Source of the DNA: Massilia sp. YIM B02443
Lineage (GTDB): Bacteria > Pseudomonadota > Gammaproteobacteria > Burkholderiales > Burkholderiaceae_D
DNA length: 64,000 bases
Direction: 5' to 3'
Assembly (NCBI RefSeq): GCF_030411955.1
Contig: NZ_JASNRA010000008.1
Location: 1-64,000 of the forward strand
Position 1 is the stretch's first letter; each line of letters opens with the position of its first letter. This document shows, in pieces, positions 20,095 through 31,416 of this stretch. The notes under the pieces were generated by a model. That model was given only the letters and a program-made list of their open reading frames with translations. It had not been told where the DNA came from and did no database searches. The position numbers and the translations under genes are program-made.

Positions 20095-20808
20095 TCATTC
20101 TTCCTTGCGCACCACGTACATGAAATGCGATCGCAGTACCGGCGCGATCGCCGTCAGCAGTTCGCACGCCAGCCACGGCGCCCCCGCCAGCACGCGGTGG
20201 ATCGGCGGCGCCAGCACCAGGCTGCGGTAGCGCTGGCCGCTGCCGGGCCACCATTCCTGCAACTCGGCGCGCGTGACCTTGCGCACGTTGCGGTTACGGG
20301 GATTGTCATACCTGAAATCGAACACCAGGCACCAGCCGCCGGGGCGCAGCGCATGCCACATCTGCGCTGCCAGCTCGCGCCGCAGGACCGGATCGAGCAC
20401 CGAGGAAAACACCGTCTGCGCCGTCACCAGGTCATACCCGGCCTGCGGCAGCGCCTCGAGCGTGCCCAGGTGCCACCGGACCCCGGGCGCGGTGCAGCGC
20501 CGGGCGTGGTCGAGCCGGTCTTTCTGCAATTCGGTGCCGGTAAGTTTGGCCGGGGTCGCGCCCCAGTCGATCAGCTGGCGCAGGAAGCCGCCGGTGCCGC
20601 AGCCGACGTCCAGCACCTCGACCGACGCCAGGTCGGAGCCGACCGTGCTGGACAGCAGATCGGCGAAGCCGCGCGCGCGCGCCGCCACCTGCTGCAGGAT
20701 CTCGGGGCGGTTCCAGGCGTAGCGCGCCAGCGCGGCGCCGCCGTGCCAGGCGCGGTAGACGTGGCGGATGCGTTCCTGTTCGGCTTGGCTGTTGGATGGT
20801 GGTTCCAT
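20095..20808 (-). CDS. Class I SAM-dependent methyltransferase
   Basis: This 237-residue protein (from ATG 20808; a GTG at 20856 would add 16 residues) has motif I VLDVGCGTGGFL, the acidic end of strand 2 in TGTELQKDRLDHA, and LRPGGWCLVFDFRYDN after motif III. The C terminus LLTAIAPVLRSHFMYVVRKE resembles methyltransferases of polysaccharide or antibiotic clusters. The substrate is unknown. It sits alone on the minus strand between gshA and gshB, next to a REP-like repeat, and looks inserted into an otherwise co-oriented gene set. Confidence 0.8.
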   Translation of the reverse strand: MEPPSNSQAEQERIRHVYRAWHGGAALARYAWNRPEILQQVAARARGFADLLSSTVGSDLASVEVLDVGCGTGGFLRQLIDWGATPAKLTGTELQKDRLDHARRCTAPGVRWHLGTLEALPQAGYDLVTAQTVFSSVLDPVLRRELAAQMWHALRPGGWCLVFDFRYDNPRNRNVRKVTRAELQEWWPGSGQRYRSLVLAPPIHRVLAGAPWLACELLTAIAPVLRSHFMYVVRKEE

Positions 20809-21002
20809 GACCCTATGGTGACCCGTGTCCAGCGCAGCGCGATTGAGGCTGCTCACGTGGAAACCCTGTGAGCTCGCAAATTGCTGAAGTGCATTTCCTT
20901 GTCTGACATGAATGAGGCAAGGCAGAAACCGGAAGTGGGGCCTCGGCCGCGAGATTTGCCGTTTCGGGCTAAAATCAGGTCATCACCTCAACTGGATGCC
21001 CC

Positions 21003-21953
21003 ATGAAAATCGCTTTTCTCGCCGACCCGCTGTCCGGCTTCAAGACCTACAAGGACTCGACTTTCGCGATGATGCGCGAGGCGGCGCGGCGCGGCCATGC
21101 CGTGTACGCGTTCGAACAGCGCGACATGGTGCTGGAAGAAGGCGTGGTCAGCGCCCGGGTGGCGCGCATCCACCTGACCGGCGATGCAACTGATTGGTAC
21201 CGCGCCGACCCGGCCGAAGAGGTGTCGCTGTCGACGTTCGACGCCATCATCGAGCGCAAGGATCCGCCGTTCGACATGGAATATGTCTACGGCACCTATC
21301 TGCTGGAACTGGCCGAGCGCCAGGGCGCGCGCGTGTTCAACCGCCCATCGGCGATCCGCGACCATAACGAAAAGCTGGCGATCGGCCAGTTCAGCGACTA
21401 CACCTCGCCGACCCTGGTCACCTCGAGCGAAGAGCGCCTGCGCGCCTTCCACGCCAAGCACGGCGACGTGATCTTCAAGCCGCTGGACGGCATGGGCGGC
21501 GCCGGCATCTTCCGCGTCAAAAGCGATGGCCTGAACCTGGGCTCGATCATCGAGACCCTCACCGCCAATGGCCGCCATACCATCATGGCGCAGAAATTCA
21601 TCCCCGCCATCGAGAAGGGCGACAAGCGCGTACTGGTCATCGGCGGCAAGCCGGTGCCGTTCGTGCTGGCGCGCATCCCGCAGGGCGGCGAAGTGCGCGG
21701 CAACCTGGCCGCCGGCGGCCTGGGCGTGGCGCAGCCGATCAGCGAGCGCGAACGCGCCATCGCCGAGGCCCTGGGCCCGGTGCTGGCCGAGCGTGGCCTG
21801 TTGCTGGTAGGATTAGATGTGATCGGCGATTTTCTGACTGAGGTCAACGTCACCAGCCCGACCTGCTTCCAGGAGATCTTCGACCAGACCGGCTTCGACG
21901 TGGCCGCGATGTTCATCGACGCCGTCGAAGCGCAGGCCCAGCAACAACATTAA
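21003..21953 (+). CDS. gshB: Glutathione synthase
   Basis: This 316-residue ATP-grasp enzyme joins gamma-Glu-Cys and Gly. It starts MKIAFLADPLSGFKTYKDST, typical of GshB. ATP-grasp elements follow: DVIFKPLDGMGGAGIFRV, KRVLVIGGKPVPF and the Mg-binding end FLTEVNVTSPTCFQEI. It is the first gene of a run with the PTS genes: 46 bases to the IIA gene, then ptsH and ptsI. Confidence 0.95.
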   Translation: MKIAFLADPLSGFKTYKDSTFAMMREAARRGHAVYAFEQRDMVLEEGVVSARVARIHLTGDATDWYRADPAEEVSLSTFDAIIERKDPPFDMEYVYGTYLLELAERQGARVFNRPSAIRDHNEKLAIGQFSDYTSPTLVTSSEERLRAFHAKHGDVIFKPLDGMGGAGIFRVKSDGLNLGSIIETLTANGRHTIMAQKFIPAIEKGDKRVLVIGGKPVPFVLARIPQGGEVRGNLAAGGLGVAQPISERERAIAEALGPVLAERGLLLVGLDVIGDFLTEVNVTSPTCFQEIFDQTGFDVAAMFIDAVEAQAQQQH

Positions 21954-21999
21954 GCTGTAAATACCGGGCGAGAGCCCAAGCAACGAGCGAATATTTGAC

Positions 22000-22407
22000 A
22001 TGGTAGGCATCCTGCTCCTGACCCACGCACCGCTGGGCCAGGCATTCATCGCCGCGGTGGCGCACGTCTTCCGCGGCCCCACCGAGCGCTTCGAAGCGAT
22101 CGACGTGGTAGCCGACCAGGACCCGCACGAGGTCAACTGCCTGGCCAAGGCCGCGATCGGGCGCCTGGACGAGGGCGACGGCGTGCTGGTGATCACCGAC
22201 ATCAAGGGCGGCACGCCGTCCAACTGCTGCAACGCGCTGTCGAACAGCGACAACGTGCAGATCATCGCCGGCATCAGCCTGCCGATGCTGCTGCGCGCGA
22301 TCACCTACCGGCGCGACACGCTCGACGTGGTGGTCGAGATGGCGCTGGCCGGCGCCCAGAACGGGGCGGTGCGGGTCGACAACCGGATCCGGGTCGGCTC
22401 CGGCTGA
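22000..22407 (+). CDS. PTS IIA component, mannose type
   Basis: This 135-residue protein has the IIA-Man fold. The phosphorylated His9 is in LLTHAPLG and the conserved loop is VITDIKGGTPSNCCNAL. It takes phosphate from HPr. No sugar permease (IIB/IIC) is present here, so the system is probably regulatory, like the partial PTS that affects polyhydroxybutyrate and carbon metabolism in related betaproteobacteria. It lies between gshB and ptsH in one direction. Confidence 0.9.
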   Translation: MVGILLLTHAPLGQAFIAAVAHVFRGPTERFEAIDVVADQDPHEVNCLAKAAIGRLDEGDGVLVITDIKGGTPSNCCNALSNSDNVQIIAGISLPMLLRAITYRRDTLDVVVEMALAGAQNGAVRVDNRIRVGSG

Positions 22408-22468
22408 CACAGGCAATACCATGGCGTGATGGCGATACAGATTCGACAAATACAACGATAAAGCGAAC

Positions 22469-22738
22469 ATGATTCAACAAGAACTCGAGATCATCAACAA
22501 GCTGGGCCTGCACGCCCGCGCTTCCGCCAAGTTCACCCAGCTGGCCGCGAAATACCAGAGCGACGTCTGGCTCACCCGCAACGGGCGCCGGATCAACGCC
22601 AAGTCGATCATGGGCGTCATGATGCTGGCCGCCGGCAAGGGCGCCAAGGTGACCCTGGAAGCCGAGGGCAAGGACGAGGAAGCAGCGGTGGCCGCCCTGG
22701 CCGCCCTGGTCAACGACAAGTTCGGCGAAGGCGAGTAA
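22469..22738 (+). CDS. ptsH: PTS phosphocarrier protein HPr
   Basis: This 89-residue HPr has the active His15 in KLGLHARASAKF and Ser46 in AKSIMGVMML, the site phosphorylated by HPr kinase. Both are present, so Ser regulation is possible, though no hprK gene lies in this window. Its stop overlaps a possible ptsI ATG (TAATG). Confidence 0.96.
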   Translation: MIQQELEIINKLGLHARASAKFTQLAAKYQSDVWLTRNGRRINAKSIMGVMMLAAGKGAKVTLEAEGKDEEAAVAALAALVNDKFGEGE

Positions 22739-22800
22739 TGCCGCCGCCCGCCTCCGGGTTCGACACGGCGGCGGTGGCGTCTCGCTCCACAGGGTCCAGC

Positions 22801-24570
22801 ATGGCCTCCTTCCTCCTTCACGGCATTCCGGTCTCGCGCGGGATCGCGATCGGGCGCGCGCACCTGCTCACGCCGGCCGCGCTCGACGTCAAGCACTACC
22901 TGGTGCCGGAAGAGCAGGTCGAGGCCGAGGTGCGGCGCCTGCAGGACGCGATCGCCGCCGTGCACCGCAACCTCGAAGAGCTGTGGACCGACCTGCCGAA
23001 GGACGCCCCGACCGAACTGGGCGCCTTCATCGATGTCCATGCGCTGATCCTGTCCGACCCGCTGATCTCGGAAGCGCCGCTCGACATCATCCGCGCGCGC
23101 CGCTACAACGCCGAATGGGCGCTGGTGACCCAGATCGACGAGCTGTCGAGCCAGTTCGACGAGATCGAAGACGAGTACCTGCGCGAGCGCAAGCACGACA
23201 TCCAGCAGGTGGCCGAGCGGGTGCTGAAGGTCCTCACCGGCACCGCGCTGAGCGTGCCGCCGATCGAGATCGACCCCGACCAGCCGCCGCCGCAGATGAT
23301 CGTGGTGGCGCACGACATCTCGCCGGCCGACATGCTGGCCTTCCGCGACCGCCCCGGCGTGCCGCGCTCCTTCATCGGCTTCGTCACCGACGTCGGCGGC
23401 CAGAACTCGCACACGGCAATCGTGGCGCGCAGCCTGGACATCCCGGCGGTGGTCGGCATGAGCCAGGCCTCGCGCCTGGTGGAGCAGGACGACTGGGTGA
23501 TCGTCGACGGCGACGCCGGCGTGGTGATCTGCAATCCGGGCCAGCTGGTGCTGGAACAGTACCGCGCGCGCCAGCAGGCCATGATCAAGGCGCGCAAGCG
23601 CCTGCTCAAGCTGAAGAAGACACCGGCCGTGACGCGCGACGGCGCCGCGATCACGCTGCTGGCGAATATCGAACTGCCCGACGACTGCCCGGCGGCGCTG
23701 GAAGCGGGCGCCAACGGCGTCGGCCTGTTCCGCTCCGAATTCCTGTTCATGGGCAGCGGCGCGCAGGCGCTGCGCATCCCCAACGAGGACGAGCAGTTCG
23801 AGCAGTACCGCAAGGCGGTGCTGGCGATGAAGGGGCGCCCGGTGACGATCCGCACGCTCGACGTCGGCGCCGACAAGCCGCTCGACCAGACCGAGCACAC
23901 GGCGCTCAATCCCGCGCTCGGCCTGCGCGCGATCCGCTATTGCCTGGCCGAGCCGCAGATGTTCCTCACGCAGCTTCGTGCCATCTTGCGCGCCTCCGCG
24001 TTTGGCAAGGTGCGCATCCTGATCCCGATGCTGGCGCACGCCTTCGAGATCGACCAGACCCTGAACATGATCGAGCAGGCCAAGGCCCAGCTGCGCGAAG
24101 AGAGCGTCAAGTACGACGAAGGGATCGAGGTCGGCGCCATGATCGAGATCCCGGCCGCGGCGCTGGCGCTGCCGCTGTTCGTGCGGCGCATGGATTTCCT
24201 GTCGATCGGCACGAATGACCTGATCCAGTATCTGCTGGCGATCGACCGGGTCGATTACGAGGTGGCGCACCTGTATAATCCGCTGCATCCGGCGGTGCTG
24301 CAGCTGATCGCCTCGACCATCGCCACCGGCCACAAGGCCGGCCTGGACGTGGCGGTGTGCGGCGAGATGGCGGGCGACGTCAAGCTTACCCGCCTGTTGC
24401 TGGGCATGGGCTTGCGCGAATTCTCGATGCACCCGGCGCAGCTGCTGGCGGTGAAGCAGGAAATCCTGAACACGGACCTGTCCGCGGTTACCACCCGCAC
24501 CCGGCGCATCCTGCGCGCGATGGAGCCGGGCGAAATCGCCACCGCGGTCGAGTCGCTGCAGGCCCTGTAA
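22801..24570 (+). CDS. ptsI: PTS enzyme I (phosphoenolpyruvate-protein phosphotransferase)
   Basis: This 589-residue enzyme transfers phosphate from PEP to HPr. The start at 22801 (MASFLLHGIPVSRGIAIGRA) has AGGG upstream and gives the family length. An ATG at 22738 would add 21 residues of low similarity. The phospho-His is H204 in GGQNSHTAIVARS. The PEP site includes GLFRSEFLFM and the catalytic Cys520 in VAVCGEMAGD. It is the last gene of the gshB-IIA-ptsH-ptsI run. Confidence 0.95.
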   Translation: MASFLLHGIPVSRGIAIGRAHLLTPAALDVKHYLVPEEQVEAEVRRLQDAIAAVHRNLEELWTDLPKDAPTELGAFIDVHALILSDPLISEAPLDIIRARRYNAEWALVTQIDELSSQFDEIEDEYLRERKHDIQQVAERVLKVLTGTALSVPPIEIDPDQPPPQMIVVAHDISPADMLAFRDRPGVPRSFIGFVTDVGGQNSHTAIVARSLDIPAVVGMSQASRLVEQDDWVIVDGDAGVVICNPGQLVLEQYRARQQAMIKARKRLLKLKKTPAVTRDGAAITLLANIELPDDCPAALEAGANGVGLFRSEFLFMGSGAQALRIPNEDEQFEQYRKAVLAMKGRPVTIRTLDVGADKPLDQTEHTALNPALGLRAIRYCLAEPQMFLTQLRAILRASAFGKVRILIPMLAHAFEIDQTLNMIEQAKAQLREESVKYDEGIEVGAMIEIPAAALALPLFVRRMDFLSIGTNDLIQYLLAIDRVDYEVAHLYNPLHPAVLQLIASTIATGHKAGLDVAVCGEMAGDVKLTRLLLGMGLREFSMHPAQLLAVKQEILNTDLSAVTTRTRRILRAMEPGEIATAVESLQAL

Positions 24571-24603
24571 TGCAAGGGCCGGCGCGCGCCGGCCCGGCTT
24601 GCA
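24571..24603 (+). terminator. Long GC hairpin after ptsI
   Basis: GGGCCGGCGCGCGCCGGCCC (24576-24595) is a perfect 20-base palindrome, extended by TGCAA/TTGCA across a small bulge. It starts right after the ptsI stop. There is no T-tract, so it may be a Rho-assisted terminator or a transcript-end stabiliser rather than a classical intrinsic terminator. Confidence 0.45.
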
Positions 24604-24666
24604 GTACCGCTTCGCACACACATTCAGTACCAATCACCCGTACCAATCTACAGTAGCCACACCTTC

Positions 24667-25851
24667 ATGGGATCTCTTGGAATAGTCACACCGCAGGCGA
24701 TGCACTTCGCCGAGCCGCTGCGCCTGCAAAGCGGGGCCGAACTCGGCGACTACACGCTGATGTATGAAACCTATGGCACGCTCAACGCCGACAAGTCGAA
24801 CGCGGTGCTGATCTGCCACGCGCTCAATGCCTCGCACCACGTGGCGGGCCACTACGCCACCCCGAAAAGCACGGGCTGGTGGGACAATATGGTCGGCCCG
24901 GGCAAGCCGGTCGACACCGACCGCTTCTTCGTCATCGGCGTCAACAACCTCGGTTCCTGCTTCGGCTCGACCGGCCCGATGCACGTCAACCCGGCCACCG
25001 GTAAACCCTACGGCGCCGCCTTCCCGCTGGTGACGGTGGAAGACTGGGTGGCGGCGCAGGCGCGCCTGGCCGACCGCCTCGGCATCGAACAATTCGCCGC
25101 CGTGATGGGCGGCTCGCTGGGCGGCATGCAGGCGCTGTCGTGGAGCATCATGTATCCCGAACGCCTGCGCCACTGCATCGTGATCGCGTCCACGCCCAAG
25201 CTGTCGGCGCAGAACATCGCCTTCAACGACGTGGCGCGCCAGGCGATCCTGACCGACCCGGACTACCGCGGCGGCGACTTTTATGAACACGACGTGGTGC
25301 CGAAAAATGGGCTGAAGGTCGCCCGCATGGTCGGCCACATCACGTATCTGTCGAACGACGACATGGCCGAGAAGTTCGGCCGCAAGCTGCGCAACGCGGC
25401 CGAGACCAACGACTACAACTTCGACTTCGGCATCGACTTCGAAATCGAATCCTACCTGCGCTACCAGGGCGACAAGTTCTCGGAATACTTCGACGCCAAC
25501 ACCTACCTGTTGATCACCAAGGCGCTGGACTACTTCGATCCGGCGCGCGAGCATGACGGCGACCTGGTGAAGGCGCTGTCGGGAACCAAGGCCCAATTCC
25601 TGATCGCCTCGTTCACCACCGATTGGCGCTTCTCGCCCGAGCGCAGCCGCGAGATCGTCGAAGCATTGATCAGCAACCGGCGCCGCGTCACCTACGCCGA
25701 GATCGACGCGCCGCACGGTCACGACGCCTTCCTGCTCGAGGACGAGCGCTACATGAACGTGGTGCGCGCCTACTACGACCGGATCGCGCTCGACCTGGCG
25801 ATCGCGCCGGTGGCTACCATTGCTGCCACTGCCGGCAAGGAGGCCGCATGA
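24667..25851 (+). CDS. metX: Homoserine O-acyltransferase MetX
   Basis: This 394-residue alpha/beta-hydrolase-fold enzyme activates homoserine for methionine synthesis. The catalytic triad is Ser150 (MGGSLGGMQ), Asp319 ([10 protein letters not shown]) and His352 (APHGHDAFL). The family contains both acetyl- and succinyl-CoA-using members; many betaproteobacterial MetX enzymes are succinyltransferases, and the sequence alone does not let me decide. The stop overlaps the metW start (ATGA), implying translational coupling. Confidence 0.93.
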   Translation: MGSLGIVTPQAMHFAEPLRLQSGAELGDYTLMYETYGTLNADKSNAVLICHALNASHHVAGHYATPKSTGWWDNMVGPGKPVDTDRFFVIGVNNLGSCFGSTGPMHVNPATGKPYGAAFPLVTVEDWVAAQARLADRLGIEQFAAVMGGSLGGMQALSWSIMYPERLRHCIVIASTPKLSAQNIAFNDVARQAILTDPDYRGGDFYEHDVVPKNGLKVARMVGHITYLSNDDMAEKFGRKLRNAAETNDYNFDFGIDFEIESYLRYQGDKFSEYFDANTYLLITKALDYFDPAREHDGDLVKALSGTKAQFLIASFTTDWRFSPERSREIVEALISNRRRVTYAEIDAPHGHDAFLLEDERYMNVVRAYYDRIALDLAIAPVATIAATAGKEAA

Positions 25852-26465
25852 ACTTCAACGACCTCAATACCCTGCGTCCCGACCTGGCCTTCATCGCGCA
25901 CTGGGTGGGCGAACGCGCCCACGTGCTGGACGTCGGCTGCGGCGACGGCGCCATGCTGCGCTATCTGGAATCCGGCAAGCGCTGCACCGGTTATGGCATC
26001 GAGATCGCCGACGACAAGGTGCTGGAAAGCACCCGCCGCGGCGTCAGCGTGATCCAGCACGACATGGAGCAGGGACTGGGCCTGTTTGGCGACAACACCT
26101 TCGACACGGTGCTGTGCCTGAATTCCCTGCAGATGATGCAGCACGTCGAAGCGCTGCTGCGCGACATCGTGCGCGTCGGCCATGAGGCGATCGTCTCGTT
26201 CCCCAACTTCGCGCACTGGCCACACCGGCTGGCGCTGCTCAAGGGCCGCATGCCGGTTTCGCGGTCGCTGCCGTACCAGTGGTACGACACGCCCAACGTG
26301 CGCTGCGCCACGATCTACGATTTCCAGGAACTGGCCGAGGAATGCGGCCTCGAAGTGCTGGAATGCGTGGCGCTGGCCGATGGCAAGGTGATCAACTTCC
26401 TGCCGAATCTGCGCGGTAGCCTGGCGGTGTTTCGTTTGCGCAAGAAAGTTCGTCCGGCCGGCTGA
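25848..26465 (+). CDS. metW: Methionine biosynthesis protein MetW
   Basis: This 205-residue SAM-methyltransferase-like protein has motif [16 protein letters not shown] and the typical [20 protein letters not shown] and [14 protein letters not shown]. MetW is found almost always beside metX and supports its activity in organisms that have both. The start ATG overlaps the metX stop by 4 bases. No terminator is seen in the 142 bases to the next gene. Confidence 0.93.
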   Translation: MNFNDLNTLRPDLAFIAHWVGERAHVLDVGCGDGAMLRYLESGKRCTGYGIEIADDKVLESTRRGVSVIQHDMEQGLGLFGDNTFDTVLCLNSLQMMQHVEALLRDIVRVGHEAIVSFPNFAHWPHRLALLKGRMPVSRSLPYQWYDTPNVRCATIYDFQELAEECGLEVLECVALADGKVINFLPNLRGSLAVFRLRKKVRPAG

Positions 26466-26607
26466 CCAGGCGCTGCGCTATGTGCGTTGGCGGCTAGTAC
26501 GTACGCGCCGCTTGCCGCATCATCGCAGCTGAGCTGCGTCCCGACGCGGATCCTGCCGACTAAACCTTGAGAGGAGGGGCCGCCAACCACGGCCCGATGC
26601 CGATACG

Positions 26608-27486
26608 ATGAAAAAACTGAAAACATTGGCCCTTTGCCTGTCCTTGTGCGCCGTCACCGGCCTGGCGCCGGCCCAGGACACCGTGGTCCAGGACGGCATC
26701 GCCGTCAAGCCGCTGTCGCGCATGCGCGTGCTGGCGCCGGAAGAAACGGTCAACGAGGCCGCGCGCACCCAGTACACGCAGATGATGAGCGAAGCCCAGC
26801 AGAAAGGCGTGCTGGTGCCGGCGTCCGATCCCCAGGTCAAGCGCCTGCGTTCGATCGCCCAGCGCATCATCCCGTTTACGCCGCGCTGGAACCAGGCCGC
26901 CACCAAGTGGGAATGGCAGGTCAACCTGATCCAGTCGAACGAGGTCAATGCCTTCTGCATGCCGGGTGGCCGCATCGGTTTCTACACCGGCATCATCAGC
27001 CAGTTGAAACTCAACGACGACGAGATCGCGGCCGTGATGGGCCACGAAATCGCCCACGCGCTGCGCGAGCACGGGCGCGAGCGGATGGCCAAGTCGAACG
27101 TCACCTCGATCGGCGCGCGCGTCGGGGGCGCGCTGGTGTCGGGCATCTTCGGGGTCGATCCCAACATCACCGGCACCATCGCCAACATGGGCGGCCAGAT
27201 GCTGGTGCTGAAATTCTCGCGCGACGAAGAGCGCGAGGCCGACCTGGTCGGCCTGGACATCTCCTCGCGCGCCGGCTACGACCCGCGCGCCGGCATCGCC
27301 CTGTGGCGCAAGATGGCGCAGCTGAACCAGGGCGCGCCGCTCGAGCTGCTGTCGACCCACCCGGGCGGCGAGACCCGCATCCAGGACATGGAAAAGCACA
27401 TGAACGTGCTGCTGCCGCTGTACGCGCGCGCGAAAAACACGACGGTGGCGAAGCTGCCGTCGTACCAGAGCACCGCGCTGCGCTGA
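26608..27486 (+). CDS. Secreted M48 family metalloprotease
   Basis: This 292-residue protein has a signal peptide (about residues 1-22, cleaved near APAQ). It carries a zinc HEXXH motif (GHEIAHALREHGRER, H146 and H150) and the third ligand in EREADLVGLD. The domain matches periplasmic Oma1/LoiP/BepA-like M48 proteases that survey the outer membrane. It lacks the TPR domain of BepA. It lies 11 bases before the pseudouridine synthase gene, so the two may be co-transcribed. Confidence 0.88.
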   Translation: MKKLKTLALCLSLCAVTGLAPAQDTVVQDGIAVKPLSRMRVLAPEETVNEAARTQYTQMMSEAQQKGVLVPASDPQVKRLRSIAQRIIPFTPRWNQAATKWEWQVNLIQSNEVNAFCMPGGRIGFYTGIISQLKLNDDEIAAVMGHEIAHALREHGRERMAKSNVTSIGARVGGALVSGIFGVDPNITGTIANMGGQMLVLKFSRDEEREADLVGLDISSRAGYDPRAGIALWRKMAQLNQGAPLELLSTHPGGETRIQDMEKHMNVLLPLYARAKNTTVAKLPSYQSTALR

Positions 27487-27496
27487 TGGCTCGCGC

Positions 27497-28435
27497 ATGG
27501 CACGAGTAATAAAAGGCCATCAAGCCGAAGCCAATGCGTTCGTGCCGCTGCCGCTGCGCGACGGTGTCGCGCCCAGCTACCTGTGGCTGACCGAGACCCG
27601 CGCCGGCGGCATGCTGCGCTTCCTGTGCGAGCGCTTTCCGGACGTGAGCGCGGCGGCGTGGGCGGCAAGGCTGGCGCGCGGCGAGATTGTCGACGCCAGG
27701 GGTGTGGCGCTGAACGCCGACAGCCACGTGCGGCAAGGCATGCGCATCTGGTACTACCGCGAACTGGAACACGAAGAGACGCCGATCCCGTTCCAGGAAC
27801 GGGTGCTGTTCCAGGACGAGCACCTGCTGGTGGCCGACAAGCCGCATTTTTTGCCGACCATCCCGACCGGACGCTTTCTGAAAGAGACGCTGCTGGTGCG
27901 CCTGAAGCGGCAATACGACCTGCCGCACCTGGTGCCGATCCACCGGCTCGATCGCGAGACCGCCGGCGTGGTGATCTTTTCGCACAATCCGGATTCGCGC
28001 GGCGCCTACCAGTCGATGTTCCAGAAGCGCGTGGTGCAGAAGACCTACGAGGCGCTGGCCGGCAGCATGCAAGGAAGAGATTTCCCGTTCACCTACCGTA
28101 GCCGCATGCAGGATGCCGAGCAGTTCTTCGTGAGCGAAGAGGTGGAAGGCGAGCCGAACTCCGAGACCGTGATCGAACTGCTGGAGCGGCGCGGCGACCT
28201 GGCGCGCTACCGCCTGCATCCGCATACGGGACGCAAGCACCAGCTGCGCCTGCACCTGTCGCAACTGGGCGCGCCGATCGTCAACGACACCTTCTATCCG
28301 GTGGCGCTGCCGTGCAAGGGCGACGACTATAGCGCGCCGCTCAAGCTGCTGGCGCGCTCGATCGCCTTCGACGATCCCTTGACGGGCCAGCCGCGCAGCT
28401 TCAGCAGCGCCTTCACGCTCGACTGGCCGGCGTAG
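27497..28435 (+). CDS. RluA-family RNA pseudouridine synthase
   Basis: This 312-residue enzyme has the catalytic HRLDRETAGV (Asp152) and the RluA-type motifs LLVADKPHFLPTIP and YRLHPHTGRKHQLRLHL. N-terminal residues 1-90 resemble the shortened S4-like region of RluA/TruC-like enzymes. The RNA target cannot be assigned from sequence. Convergent with xthA; the stops are 3 bases apart. Confidence 0.88.
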   Translation: MARVIKGHQAEANAFVPLPLRDGVAPSYLWLTETRAGGMLRFLCERFPDVSAAAWAARLARGEIVDARGVALNADSHVRQGMRIWYYRELEHEETPIPFQERVLFQDEHLLVADKPHFLPTIPTGRFLKETLLVRLKRQYDLPHLVPIHRLDRETAGVVIFSHNPDSRGAYQSMFQKRVVQKTYEALAGSMQGRDFPFTYRSRMQDAEQFFVSEEVEGEPNSETVIELLERRGDLARYRLHPHTGRKHQLRLHLSQLGAPIVNDTFYPVALPCKGDDYSAPLKLLARSIAFDDPLTGQPRSFSSAFTLDWPA

Positions 28436-28438
28436 GTT

Positions 28439-29209
28439 TTACAGCTCGTAATCGATGATCAGGGGCGCGTGGTCCGAGAACTTCACGTCCTTGTAGACCG
28501 ACACGGTTTTCGCGCAGGCGGCAATGCCCGGGGTGGCGACGTGATAGTCGATGCGCCAGCCGACGTTCTTGGCATAAGCCTGGCCGCGGTTGCTCCACCA
28601 GGTGTACTGTTCGGGCCGCGGATCCAGGCCGCGGTGCACGTCGACCAGGCCCAGTTCGTCGAAGATGCGCGTCATCCAGGCCCGTTCTTCGGGCAGGAAG
28701 CCCGAATTCTTGAGGTTGCCCTTCCAGTTCTTGAGGTCGATCTCCTTGTGCGCGATGTTCCAGTCGCCGCAGATCACCACTTCGCGGCCCTCGGCCTTCA
28801 ATTCCATCAGGTGCGGCAGGAACACTTCCATGAAGCGGAACTTGGCCAGCTGGCGCTCGGGCGACGAAGAACCGGACGGCGCGTACAGCGAAATGACGGT
28901 CAGGTTGCCGAAGTCGCAGCGGGTGTAGCGGCCTTCGGCGTCGAATTCGCCGCAGCCGAAGCCGATGCGGTGCTGGTCCGGTTCGCTCTTGCTGTACACG
29001 CCGGTGCCCGAGTAGCCCTTCTTTTCGGCATAGTGGAAACGGCCGTGGTAGCCGTGCGGGCGCAGGAAGTCCTCGGTCATGTCGGCTTCCTGCGCCTTCA
29101 GCTCCTGGACGCAGATGTAGTCGGCCTGCTGGGTGGCCAGCCAGTCGAAGAAACCCTTCTTGTGTGCCGAGCGGATGCCGTTCAGGTTGGCGGAAATAAT
29201 TCGTGGCAT
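28439..29209 (-). CDS. xthA: Exodeoxyribonuclease III
   Basis: This 256-residue AP endonuclease/3'-exonuclease of base-excision repair carries the expected active-site blocks: SANLNGIRSA, CVQELKAQE, SLYAPSGS, ICGDWNIAHKEIDL, WWSNRGQAYAKNVGWRIDY and FSDHAPLIIDY. Length is normal. It starts at an ATG and is divergent from the hybrid kinase across 220 bases. Confidence 0.95.
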   Translation of the reverse strand: MPRIISANLNGIRSAHKKGFFDWLATQQADYICVQELKAQEADMTEDFLRPHGYHGRFHYAEKKGYSGTGVYSKSEPDQHRIGFGCGEFDAEGRYTRCDFGNLTVISLYAPSGSSSPERQLAKFRFMEVFLPHLMELKAEGREVVICGDWNIAHKEIDLKNWKGNLKNSGFLPEERAWMTRIFDELGLVDVHRGLDPRPEQYTWWSNRGQAYAKNVGWRIDYHVATPGIAACAKTVSVYKDVKFSDHAPLIIDYEL

Positions 29210-29428
29210 GGTGATATCGGAAAGCAGTGGGGGGACTGCCGGCTTTCAATGATGTCCGGCAACTTCAGGCGTCAGTGTAACGCTTTTGTCCCGCCGCGGT
29301 CACCTGGCCCTCTGTTGCGGAAATGCCGCCAGGCACATGTTTAACGGAAACGATCTGTTACACTGGTCAATCCTTCCGCGCGCTAGACTCCGTGTTTGTC
29401 CTTTGCCGCGCCACACGAATCCCTATCC

Positions 29429-31384
<1,956 letters not shown>

Positions 31385-31416
31385 AATAGCCGCTTTCGAC
31401 ATTCAGGGGGAAGCAC

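Noticed and set aside
20809..20856. Upstream GTG start for the methyltransferase at 20856
   Set aside because: The added 16 residues show no family similarity, so the ATG at 20808 was preferred; this is not certain.
24604..24666. Possible SAM or B12 riboswitch before metX
   Set aside because: Only about 60 bases lie between the hairpin after ptsI and the start codon, too short, and no riboswitch core sequences are visible. None was seen before ubiK-nrdJ either; the metH leader is outside the window.
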